Shown in pieces: positions 1 through 6,097 of a DNA stretch of 8,157 bases (positions are counted from its first letter, which is position 1; each line of letters starts with the position of its first letter). Source of the DNA: an uncultured Eubacteriales bacterium (GTDB lineage Bacteria > Bacillota_A > Clostridia > Christensenellales > Aristaeellaceae); contig USEE01000048.1 in NCBI GenBank assembly GCA_900553645.1, positions 1 through 8,157 of the forward strand, written 5' to 3'. The notes below the pieces were generated by a model. The model had not been told where the DNA came from. It searched no databases and saw only the letters and a list, made by a program, of their open reading frames with translations. The position numbers and the translations under genes are program-made.

Positions 1-72
1 GCACATGCGTTTTATGAAAAACTGGGCTATCAGAAAAACGGGTTCCGTTTTACAAAGGGACAGAAAAATTGA
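1..72 (+). CDS. GNAT-family N-acetyltransferase, C-terminal end only (5' truncated)
   Basis: Only the last 23 codons and the TGA stop lie in the window. The visible peptide begins AHAFYEKLGYQKNGFRF and ends TKGQKN. The A-x-x-FYEKLGY pattern is the usual last helix and strand of GNAT acetyltransferases, where the Tyr of FYEK sits near the acetyl-CoA thiol; these enzymes move an acetyl group from acetyl-CoA to an amine. The substrate cannot be told from this fragment. The gene ends 36 bases before the hydrolase start with no terminator between them, so the two may be co-transcribed. The family call rests on one motif. Confidence 0.7.
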   Translation, partial: AHAFYEKLGYQKNGFRFTKGQKN

Positions 73-74
73 CG

Positions 75-91
75 GCGGCTGAATCCGCGCA
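75..91 (+). repeat. Leader repeat copy 1 (hairpin) before the hydrolase
   Basis: The 17-base element GCGGCTGAATCCGCGCA can fold with arms GCGG (75-78) and CCGC (85-88) around a 6-base loop. It matches 992-1008 at 16 of 17 positions. It lies just before the hydrolase Shine-Dalgarno site (AAGGAGG, 96-102). No T-run follows, so it is not a terminator. A structured leader or a dispersed repeat are both possible. Confidence 0.45.
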
Positions 92-108
92 TTTCAAGGA
101 GGATATAA

Positions 109-885
109 ATGTTAGCAAAGTGCGGCATTAACTATCAGATATTCGGCACGGAGGGCAAATTCATACTTTGTATGCACGGCTGGGGCGGCCAGATCGACAG
201 CTTTAAGCCGCTGATACGCGACCTGACCGCCGAAAGCGGCAAGGCGCGCGTGATTGGCGTGGACTTTCCCGGCCACGGCCAAAGCCCTGAACCGCCCGAG
301 GTATGGAACGTCGATCAGTTTAAGGCGCAGATAATCGCGCTGCTGGACGAAATCGGCGCGGAGCGCGTGGACATAGTCGCGCACTCGTTCGGCGGGCGCG
401 TGGCGCTGCTCATGGCCGCCGAAAACCCGGAGCGCGTGGGGCGCATGGTGCTGACCGGCTGCGCGGGACTGCTGCCCAAGCGTTCGGGCGGCGCGCAGGT
501 CAAGCAGGCCGTGTTCGGCGCGCTCAAGGCGGGTTACGAAAGCCGTGCGGTGCAAAAGCTGCTGGGCAAAAACGCCGAAAAGCTGACCAATGCGATACAG
601 TCGCGCATGGGCTCGGCCGACTATCGCGCGCTGTCGGGCGATATGCGCAAGACGTTTGTGCAGGTGATTAATCAGGATCTGGCATGGTGCCTGCCTAAGA
701 TAAAGGCCTCCACGCTGCTGTTCTGGGGCGAAAACGACACCGCCACTCCGCTGTGGATGGGTCAGCAGATGGAAAAGGAAATCCCGGACGCGGGACTGGT
801 GGTAATGCCGGGCGCAACGCATTTTGCCTACCTCGAGCGCTATCCCAATTTCCTTGCGGTTGTTAAGCAGTTCCTTCAGGTGTGA
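109..885 (+). CDS. Alpha/beta hydrolase (esterase/lipase-like), 258 aa
   Basis: This is a complete, probably cytoplasmic serine hydrolase of the alpha/beta fold; no signal peptide is visible. The oxyanion-hole motif HGWGG is at residues 23-27, followed by VDFPGHGQSPEP (51-62), typical of this fold. The nucleophile elbow is AHSFGG, with Ser93 as likely nucleophile. Asp210 (WGENDTATP) and His238 (PGATHFAYLERYP) complete the triad. A helical cap lies roughly at 122-195. Length is normal for the family. The start is set by AAGGAGG at 96-102, six bases before ATG. Family members cleave esters, lactones or C-C bonds, and the substrate cannot be read from sequence. Apart from TTA at codon 2, the gene contains no TTA, CTA or TCA codon. 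Confidence 0.9.
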   Translation: MLAKCGINYQIFGTEGKFILCMHGWGGQIDSFKPLIRDLTAESGKARVIGVDFPGHGQSPEPPEVWNVDQFKAQIIALLDEIGAERVDIVAHSFGGRVALLMAAENPERVGRMVLTGCAGLLPKRSGGAQVKQAVFGALKAGYESRAVQKLLGKNAEKLTNAIQSRMGSADYRALSGDMRKTFVQVINQDLAWCLPKIKASTLLFWGENDTATPLWMGQQMEKEIPDAGLVVMPGATHFAYLERYPNFLAVVKQFLQV

Positions 886-938
886 GGCATGTAACACGCC
901 GTGTTGAATATGATAAGCTGGCGTTAACGCGCGTGCGC

Positions 939-967
939 TTGCGAAAAGCGTCGGCGCGTGGTATCCT
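939..967 (+). promoter_or_regulatory. Candidate sigma-70/SigA promoter for the murF-ddl unit
   Basis: A -35 box TTGCGA (939-944) and a -10 box TATCCT (962-967) are separated by exactly 17 bases; each matches consensus at 4 of 6 positions. Transcription would begin near 975, giving a leader of about 80 bases that contains both hairpins described below. The 10-base perfect palindrome GCGTTAACGC (921-930) lies just upstream and could be an operator. A 5-bp hairpin (936-950) overlaps the -35 box. The call is by eye, and GC-rich context lowers its weight. Confidence 0.4.
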
Positions 968-989
968 TAACGGGCCAAATTGCAATACA

Positions 990-1034
990 GCGCGGCTGGA
1001 TCCGCGCAATAACGCAGTCGGCGGCACGTCCGAC
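990..1034 (+). promoter_or_regulatory. Structured 5' leader of the Mur ligase gene (two hairpins, repeat copy 2)
   Basis: The first hairpin has perfect 6-base arms GCGCGG (990-995) and CCGCGC (1002-1007). Within it, 992-1008 is the second copy of the 17-base element found before the hydrolase gene. A second hairpin follows, GTCGG (1017-1021) with CCGAC (1030-1034); a further CCGAC overlaps it at 1034-1038, so alternative pairing is possible. The Shine-Dalgarno site GAGGAGG (1043-1049) comes right after. Neither hairpin has a T-run, so neither is an intrinsic terminator. No known riboswitch or T-box pattern was recognised. Confidence 0.4.
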
Positions 1035-1055
1035 CGACGCCTGAGGAGGCCTTAA

Positions 1056-2636
1056 ATGTTAGTAAGTATTATCTGCTGGGCGCTTACAGTGCTGGGGTGT
1101 CTTATGGGCACACGGTATTATGTGCACATGCTGCAATTGGAAAGCTATCAACTGGACGGCTACATGCGCTGGATTAAGGCGCGCGGCGCGCATCCGGTAC
1201 TGATAAACAGCTGCATAGGCGTGGGCTTTGCAGTGATGAACATATGCATAACGGCGCTTGTGCGCAGCCATGTGCCCGCCGTTCAGGGCGGCGCCAAGGT
1301 CAGCGTGACCGCAGTGTTTGCACTGGTGGCATTTTTGATGATGCGCTCGTGGGCGGCGCAGTCCCAGAAAAAACCGCTCGCGTTTACGCCCCGCGTAAAG
1401 CGCTTGTACTGGTATTTGGGCGGCGTGTGCGCGCTGCTGGGCGCGGTGCTGGAGCTGCTTAACGTGGGCTGCTTCATGTACAGCTTCGTGCCGATGATTG
1501 TCTGGGCGGGCGCGTACGCGGCTCAGCCCGGCGAACAGCGCATCAATCACAGCTTCTTTGTGGACGCGCAGAAAAAGCTGGCCGAGCGCCCCGACCTTAT
1601 CAAAATAGGCATAACCGGCAGTTATGGCAAGACCAGCACAAAGTTTGTGCTCAAGACGCTGCTGGAGGAGAAGTACAATGTACTCGCCACGCCGTCCAGC
1701 TTCAACACGCCCATGGGCGTAACCCGCATCGTGCGCGAGCAGCTCAGACCCGAGCATCAGATATTCATCGGCGAAATGGGCGCGCGCCATGTGGGCGATA
1801 TTAAGGAAATGTGTGAACTGGTGCATCCCTCGATCGGCATACTCACGTCGATCGGGCCGCAGCACCTCGAGACCTTCGGCTCGATAGAAAACGTCGCCAA
1901 TACCAAGAACGAACTGGTCGAGGCGCTGCCCGCGGACGGCATAGCCTTCTTCGCGGCCGACGGCGGCTGGCTGGATAAGCTGTACGCGCGCGCGGCCTGC
2001 GAAAAGTACCGCGCCGGTCTTACGCGCGACAAGATGTACATGCGCGCCGAGGACATATCGGTCGGCCCGGATGGATCCACGTTCACGCTGGTATGCGAGG
2101 ACGGCGGGCGCATAAGGTGCACGACCCGGCTGCTGGGCAAGCATAATGTGCAGAACATAGTGCTGTCGGCGGCGGTCGCGCATAAGCTGGGCGTAAGCAT
2201 GGAACAGCTCGCGGCCGGCATAGGCAAGATCGAACCTATCGAGCACCGGCTGCAGCTGATACCCGGCGCGGGCGGCAAGGTGGTAATCGATGACGCGTTC
2301 AACTCCAACCCCGCGGGCGCGGCGCGCGCGATGGAGGTGCTGGCCTCTTTCGAGGGTCTGCGCTGCGTGGTAACGCCCGGCATGGTTGAACTGGGCGCGC
2401 GCGAGGAGGAGCTTAACCGCGAATTCGGCAGGCAGATGGCCAAGGCGTGCGACGCGGCGATACTGCTGGGCAAAAAACGCGCCCAGCCCATACGCGAGGG
2501 CATGATCGAGGTAGGCTTTACCGAGCAGAACATATTCGTGGTCGATTCGCTGGACGCGGCCATGCCCATACTCGCGGCGCTGAACGCCGACGTTACGCTG
2601 TTTGAAAACGATCTGCCCGACAATTACACCGAATGA
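1056..2636 (+). CDS. murF: Membrane-anchored MurF-type Mur ligase, 526 aa
   Basis: MurF ligases join D-Ala-D-Ala to UDP-MurNAc-tripeptide using ATP, the last cytoplasmic step in making the peptidoglycan pentapeptide. Here residues 1-157 form an unusual N-terminal membrane domain with four or five hydrophobic segments (about 2-18, 47-69, 81-98, 117-136, 138-156). The Mur ligase part follows: P-loop GSYGKTSTK (188-196), FNTPMGV (216-222), GEMGARHVGDI (239-249), the GPQHLETFGS region (267-276) and TKNEL, whose Lys284 aligns with the carbamoylated lysine of Mur ligases. After these come GKHNVQN (361-367), EHRLQ (396-400), DDAFNSNP (412-419) and PGMVELGA (441-448). The C-terminus ends with FENDLPDNY. 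Normal MurF is about 450 aa without membrane segments. A canonical murF could exist elsewhere in the genome, making this a paralogue. No MurT-type Cys4 zinc cluster is visible. GAGGAGG (1043-1049) fixes the start. It shares a unit with ddl, 27 bases downstream. Confidence 0.85.
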   Translation: MLVSIICWALTVLGCLMGTRYYVHMLQLESYQLDGYMRWIKARGAHPVLINSCIGVGFAVMNICITALVRSHVPAVQGGAKVSVTAVFALVAFLMMRSWAAQSQKKPLAFTPRVKRLYWYLGGVCALLGAVLELLNVGCFMYSFVPMIVWAGAYAAQPGEQRINHSFFVDAQKKLAERPDLIKIGITGSYGKTSTKFVLKTLLEEKYNVLATPSSFNTPMGVTRIVREQLRPEHQIFIGEMGARHVGDIKEMCELVHPSIGILTSIGPQHLETFGSIENVANTKNELVEALPADGIAFFAADGGWLDKLYARAACEKYRAGLTRDKMYMRAEDISVGPDGSTFTLVCEDGGRIRCTTRLLGKHNVQNIVLSAAVAHKLGVSMEQLAAGIGKIEPIEHRLQLIPGAGGKVVIDDAFNSNPAGAARAMEVLASFEGLRCVVTPGMVELGAREEELNREFGRQMAKACDAAILLGKKRAQPIREGMIEVGFTEQNIFVVDSLDAAMPILAALNADVTLFENDLPDNYTE

Positions 2637-2663
2637 CGCGCGGGCAAGTGGGAGGAATGACGG

Positions 2664-3932
2664 ATGAGTCTTAAAGTAGCGGTGATATACGGCTCGCGTA
2701 CCTGCGAGCATGACGTTTCGATAGTTTCCGCATTGCAGGCAATGGATAATCTGGACAAGAACGAATACGAGATAGTGCCGGTATACATCGCGCGCGACGG
2801 CCAGTGGTACACCGGCCGACTGCTGCGCAACATAACGTTTTACAGCGCGTTTAAGCCCGAATTGGTGACGCACGTCGCGCCCGTGATGAGCGAGGATGGC
2901 AAACTCACGCTGATGCCGGTAACGTCCATCGCGCCGCACGGCTTCAAGGGCATGGTTAAGGTGCTCATGAGCAACATGAACCTGGGCGAGGATACCGTTG
3001 AAAAGTGCGACGTGGTTCTGCCGGTAATGCATGGCATGAACGGCGAGGATGGCACGCTGCAAGGCCTGCTTGAGCTGTTCAACGTGCCCTACACCTCGAC
3101 CGGCGTGCTGGGCAGCGCTCTGGGCATGGATAAGATCGCCATGAAGCAGTTCTTCCGCGGCTGCGGTCTGCCCGTGGTCGACGGCATGTGGTTCGCGCGC
3201 AGCGAGTGGAACAAGAATCATGAGGAAGTACTTAATCGCGTCGAAAGCTCCTGCCCTTATCCTGTCTATGTAAAGCCCGCCAACCTCGGCTCGTCCATAG
3301 GCATAAGCCGCGCAATCGACCGTCAATCGCTCATCAAGGCCATCGAAACCGCCGTGGAATACGACCGCCGCATACTGGTCGAGCGCGGCATCGAAAAGCC
3401 GGTCGAAATCAACTGCTCCGCGCTGCGCATAAAGGGCGAGGTGCGCGCGTCGCTGTGCGAAATGCCCGCCAGCTGGGAGGAGTTCCTCACATTCGACGAC
3501 AAGTACCTGCGCGGCTCCAAGTCGGGCAAGGGTCAGGGCATGGAATCGCTCGCGCGCAAGGTGCCCGCGCCCATCAGCGACGAACTCACTCAGCGCATAC
3601 AGCAGATGACTACTCAGGTGTATAACGCGATGGACTGCAAGGGCGTCGTGCGCATCGATTACATGCTGGACGGCGACGAGCTGTACATAAACGAGATCAA
3701 CATAATCCCCGGTTCGCTGGCGTTCTACCTGTGGGAGCCTCTGGGCATTAGCTTTAAGGAAATGCTGGACTGCATGATAGAGGACGCGTTCACGGCCTAC
3801 GCCGAAAAGAACCGCTCGGTATTCTCCTACGACAGCAGCATACTGCGCAGTGTGCAGGGCGGCCTGAAGGGCGCCAAGGGCGGCAAGCTGGGCGGCTCGG
3901 GCAGTAAGCTCGGCGGCGGTAAGCTGGGCTGA
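2664..3932 (+). CDS. ddl: D-alanine--D-alanine ligase-type ATP-grasp enzyme with Gly/Lys tail, 422 aa
   Basis: Ddl couples two D-Ala with ATP in the cytoplasm to supply MurF. The N-terminal domain has GSRTCEHDVSI (10-20), where Glu15 matches the conserved substrate-site Glu, and LPVMHGMNGEDGTLQG (119-134). The ATP-grasp part has SALGMDK (151-157), VKPANLGSSIGIS (203-215) and the acidic metal-binding stretch YINEINIIPGS (341-351). FDDKYL (277-282) corresponds to the omega loop with Tyr281, as in D-Ala ligases rather than the His-bearing loop of VanA-type D-Lac ligases. The loop after PG reads SLAFYLWEPLGIS, not the usual FTSxSxxP form, and is a few residues shorter. Residues from about 383 are extra, and 399-422 are 12 Gly and 5 Lys with three KLG copies. 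Family length is usually 300-370 aa. GGAGGA (2651-2656) sets the start. The Ddl family is clear; exact substrate is not. Confidence 0.85.
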   Translation: MSLKVAVIYGSRTCEHDVSIVSALQAMDNLDKNEYEIVPVYIARDGQWYTGRLLRNITFYSAFKPELVTHVAPVMSEDGKLTLMPVTSIAPHGFKGMVKVLMSNMNLGEDTVEKCDVVLPVMHGMNGEDGTLQGLLELFNVPYTSTGVLGSALGMDKIAMKQFFRGCGLPVVDGMWFARSEWNKNHEEVLNRVESSCPYPVYVKPANLGSSIGISRAIDRQSLIKAIETAVEYDRRILVERGIEKPVEINCSALRIKGEVRASLCEMPASWEEFLTFDDKYLRGSKSGKGQGMESLARKVPAPISDELTQRIQQMTTQVYNAMDCKGVVRIDYMLDGDELYINEINIIPGSLAFYLWEPLGISFKEMLDCMIEDAFTAYAEKNRSVFSYDSSILRSVQGGLKGAKGGKLGGSGSKLGGGKLG

Positions 3933-3957
3933 TTGTATAAGTTTATATTATGATGTG

Positions 3958-4005
3958 ACTTCGCCGCGTTCGGCCTTGGGGGCTGGACGCGGCGAAGTTT
4001 GTTTT
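3958..4005 (+). terminator. Intrinsic terminator after ddl
   Basis: Perfect 12-base arms ACTTCGCCGCGT (3958-3969) and ACGCGGCGAAGT (3987-3998) are followed by TTTGTTTT, a T-rich tail ending at 4005. The inner part can extend the stem by about six pairs including two G-U (3970-3975 with 3981-3986), leaving a 5-base loop. It begins 25 bases after the ddl stop, so it closes the murF-ddl unit. It is among the clearest non-coding signals in the window. Confidence 0.92.
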
Positions 4006-4159
4006 GGGCGAGAAAGTGAGTGATACAGTGTGGGTGTGATTGTGCCTTTTCAGGCAGAAATAATTGATAGTTGCTTTGAGCTTATCCGATGGGTTGAAAG
4101 GCGTTAAGCACAGGTCGGTTGTCATGATCGACTGATTGGTGCCTGCCTAAAATAAAATG
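4006..4159. other. Gene-free stretch between two facing terminators
   Basis: Together with the terminators, the region without a convincing gene spans 3933-4235. The part between the two hairpins is visibly poorer in GC than the flanking genes. It contains a small hairpin TGCCT-TTTC-AGGCA (4043-4056) and CCTGCCT (4142-4148), which could pair with AGGCAG at 4052-4057. A short - strand open frame here runs into the ddl terminator and has no convincing support. No tRNA, known small RNA or promoter was recognised. Confidence 0.5.
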
Positions 4160-4195
4160 CCAGAAGCGCATACTGACTCAACAATGCGCTTCTGG
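4149..4195 (-). terminator. Intrinsic terminator after the Eis-like gene
   Basis: On the - strand the arms CCAGAAGCGCAT (4195-4184) and ATGCGCTTCTGG (4171-4160) form a perfect 12-bp stem with a 12-base loop. They are followed by CATTTTATTTTA, a T-rich tail reaching 4149. It starts about 40 bases after the stop of the acetyltransferase gene. On the + strand no T-run follows, so it acts mainly for leftward transcription. Confidence 0.88.
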
Positions 4196-4235
4196 TAAAA
4201 GCTATTCAATTAATCGTCAACCGATCGCCGCGCAA

Positions 4236-5480
4236 TCAATAATGATCCACAATATACTGCGGGCGGCGCAAAAACAGCATCTCTGCCGCCGGGCAGGGCG
4301 CATTCATCTCAAAGTCGTCGCGCGCATACGCCTCGCTCAGCGAGATCGAGCCGGTGGTCAGCTGGCTGAACGTGGTTATGTCCATCTTCATGTCCGCATC
4401 GCCGTATTCGGACTGGGCGCACTTCACGCCCTCGCCGGTTATCGTTACGTCGTAACGTCCGGTGTTCTGCGGAATCATCTCATCGGTCAGCGCCAGCGAG
4501 AACGAGAACGGCTTTATCCCAGCCAGCGCCTTGAGCGCGGGCGAAAGCGGCTGGCTTTCCAGCATCACGCGCGCGTTGACCGCGCGCAGCATGTAGCCAT
4601 AGCTGGTTTTGACATTAACGTCATAAGAATTGGTACATATCGCGCCCAAGTCAACATCGCCCGGCAGCGTCATACTCAGCCGCTTGTAATGCGGATAGAA
4701 CGTCGCCGCAAAGCCCAGCAGCCGCTTTAGTCCGTCCATGTCCACATACGCGGCCTCGCGCGCGGCGACTATGTTGCTAACGTCGGGCTGGCTGTCGGGC
4801 GTGAAGGATATGTACGCGCACGGCTCCATAGCATCGCCGGCCTTGCGCATCAGCAGGTAGCGGTATGCGCGCTCCTTGTATATGTCCGCGCTGAGCAGCC
4901 ACTTCCAGTACGCGCTTATCTCGCGGCGCATGGATATGTCGCGCTTTTCGGCGAATTTTTCGTACACGCCGCGCGCCAGCAGCTCGTCGCGCTGATTGTC
5001 TATCTGGCGCACCTCGTCGGGCATGGGGAAGGCGCGCAGTTGGTCAAGGCCCACGCTGGCGGTGCTTATGCCGCTGGTCACTTCGTAACCGAACTTGCGG
5101 TAGAACGCGTGCGCGAACGGGTACAGGCCCGAAATCGCGATGCCGTTTTCGTACATGCGGGGCAGTATGTGCTTGAATATCCCGCGGATTACGCCCGCGC
5201 GGCGGTACTCGGGCAGCGTCGCCACGCCGCCTATGCCGGTCAGCGGCAGCCACTTATCGCCGATGCGCGTCTGATAGTCCAGCAGTATCATGCCGCCCAT
5301 CAGCTTGTCGTTGGTTTCGTCCACCATCGCAAATTCTTCTATATTGCGCTGCTGTTCCTCGGCGTTGGTGGCGGTCTGCTCCTTGGGGTCGGGGTCGCGC
5401 ATGGGGTAGGTGAACGCGATTGAGCTTATTTTGTCCAGTTCGCGCTTGCGCTCGGGCGTGGTCAGTTTTTCAACGCGCAT
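4236..5480 (-). CDS. Eis-like GNAT N-acetyltransferase with C-terminal SCP2-like domain, 414 aa
   Basis: The length (about 400 aa) and layout match the Eis family: an N-terminal GNAT domain, a second divergent GNAT-like domain and a C-terminal sterol-carrier-like domain (about 300-414). The acetyl-CoA loop is VATLPEYRRAGVIRG (86-100). The segment FAHAFYRKFGYEV (122-134) matches the Eis region holding the catalytic Tyr; Tyr127 is the likely equivalent of Tyr126 in M. tuberculosis Eis. In that enzyme the free C-terminal carboxylate of an aromatic residue also takes part, and this protein likewise ends in an aromatic residue, Tyr414. Mycobacterial Eis acetylates aminoglycosides at several positions, but the natural substrate of clostridial homologues is not known, so drug resistance should not be assumed. 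The start is set by GGAGGA (5493-5488), seven bases from ATG. It has its own terminator and a possible promoter. Confidence 0.88.
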   Translation of the reverse strand: MRVEKLTTPERKRELDKISSIAFTYPMRDPDPKEQTATNAEEQQRNIEEFAMVDETNDKLMGGMILLDYQTRIGDKWLPLTGIGGVATLPEYRRAGVIRGIFKHILPRMYENGIAISGLYPFAHAFYRKFGYEVTSGISTASVGLDQLRAFPMPDEVRQIDNQRDELLARGVYEKFAEKRDISMRREISAYWKWLLSADIYKERAYRYLLMRKAGDAMEPCAYISFTPDSQPDVSNIVAAREAAYVDMDGLKRLLGFAATFYPHYKRLSMTLPGDVDLGAICTNSYDVNVKTSYGYMLRAVNARVMLESQPLSPALKALAGIKPFSFSLALTDEMIPQNTGRYDVTITGEGVKCAQSEYGDADMKMDITTFSQLTTGSISLSEAYARDDFEMNAPCPAAEMLFLRRPQYIVDHY

Positions 5481-5514
5481 AATGTATTCCTCCGTTTGTA
5501 TGATTTTAAGTCGG

Positions 5515-5541
5515 TTTTTATCAGCTCAGGCGGGAAGTCAA
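5515..5541 (-). promoter_or_regulatory. Candidate promoter for the Eis-like gene
   Basis: On the - strand TTGACT (5541-5536, 5 of 6 consensus) precedes TGATAAAAA, an extended -10-like motif with the hexamer TAAAAA at 5520-5515. The spacer is 15 bases, shorter than the ideal 17, which weakens the call. Transcription would begin about 28 bases before the ATG. No terminator was found after rlmH, so read-through from walJ-rlmH is also possible. Confidence 0.35.
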
Positions 5542-5583
5542 GCATGTATTTCTCAAAAGGCCGGTCTTATGCCTGCCTGAACA

Positions 5584-6081
5584 TTATTTATGGTACTTTT
5601 CGCCGGAAAGTATCGTCATCGCGCGATAGACCTGCTCCAGCAGTATCACGCGCATGAGCTGATGCGGGAATGTCATCTTTGAAAACGACAGCTTGTAATC
5701 GGCGCGCGCGAGCACCTCTGGACTAAGCCCCAATGAACCGCCTATCACGAAAACCGTGCGCCGCCCATTCATGCGCCAGTCGGCGCACTTGTCGGCCAGC
5801 TCGGTCGATGAAAGCTGTTTGCCGTCTATCGCCAGCGCAACCACGTAATCGTCGCGCCGAATCTGCTTGAGCAATGACTCACCCTCGCGCCGTACCACGT
5901 CGCGCTCCAGCGCGGTCAGTCCGTCCGCGCCGCCCACGCCCGATTTGTCGGCGATTTTGAGGTCGGGCACCTGCTTTAGCTCAAACGAACCGTAGCGCGT
6001 GAGCCGCTTCAGATATTCATTGCACGCGTCGGTAAAGTACTTCTCCTTAAGCGAACCCACGCATAATATAGCCGCGTTCAT
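5584..6081 (-). CDS. rlmH: 23S rRNA pseudouridine-1915 N3-methyltransferase RlmH, 165 aa
   Basis: RlmH is a small SPOUT methyltransferase that uses S-adenosylmethionine to methylate pseudouridine 1915 in helix 69 of 23S rRNA on the assembled 70S ribosome. The product matches the family over its full length. Its N-terminus is MNAAILCVGSLKEKYF, and the mid-part holds ALAIDGKQLSSTELA (82-96). The SAM-binding glycine motif FVIGGSLGLS is at 111-120. The knot region KMTFPHQLMRVILLEQVYRA (135-154) is followed by the family's characteristic end GEKYHK. The start used here gives the normal length of about 160 aa; a longer frame from 6204 would overlap walJ by about 100 bases and lacks family similarity. 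The gene begins 16 bases after the walJ stop. Confidence 0.96.
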   Translation of the reverse strand: MNAAILCVGSLKEKYFTDACNEYLKRLTRYGSFELKQVPDLKIADKSGVGGADGLTALERDVVRREGESLLKQIRRDDYVVALAIDGKQLSSTELADKCADWRMNGRRTVFVIGGSLGLSPEVLARADYKLSFSKMTFPHQLMRVILLEQVYRAMTILSGEKYHK

Positions 6082-6090
6082 TGCATTTGC

Positions 6091-6095
6091 CCTCC
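6091..6095 (-). promoter_or_regulatory. Ribosome binding site that fixes the rlmH start
   Basis: GGAGG on the - strand lies nine bases before the ATG at 6081-6079, directly after the walJ stop codon (TAA, 6100-6098). An ATG five bases earlier reads ATG CAA TGA and stops at once, so it cannot be the gene start. Confidence 0.75.
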
Positions 6096-6097
6096 GA

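Noticed and set aside
112..897. A 261-codon - strand frame opposite the hydrolase
   Set aside because: It has the same cause: an in-register shadow of a GC-rich gene, ending at the TTA second codon. The + strand product has a full catalytic triad and a ribosome binding site.
2657..2674. An upstream ATG before ddl as start or regulatory uORF
   Set aside because: It reads five codons and stops, and it lies directly against the Shine-Dalgarno site, so efficient initiation there is unlikely.
1059..3326. A 755-codon open frame on the - strand across the Mur ligase and ddl genes
   Set aside because: It is in exact codon register with both sense genes, which share one frame. It stays open only because the sense genes lack TTA, CTA and TCA codons, and it ends exactly at the TTA second codon of the Mur ligase. 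Its product is rich in His, Arg, Ala and Tyr with no recognisable family.
3943..4125. A 60-codon - strand frame in the convergent intergenic region
   Set aside because: It has no clear ribosome binding site, runs through the strong ddl terminator stem, and its product has no recognisable features.
5522..5581. A long-range hairpin (TTCAGGC with GCCTGAG) after rlmH as a terminator
   Set aside because: The loop is too long (about 45 bases), no T-run follows, and it overlaps the possible promoter of the Eis-like gene.
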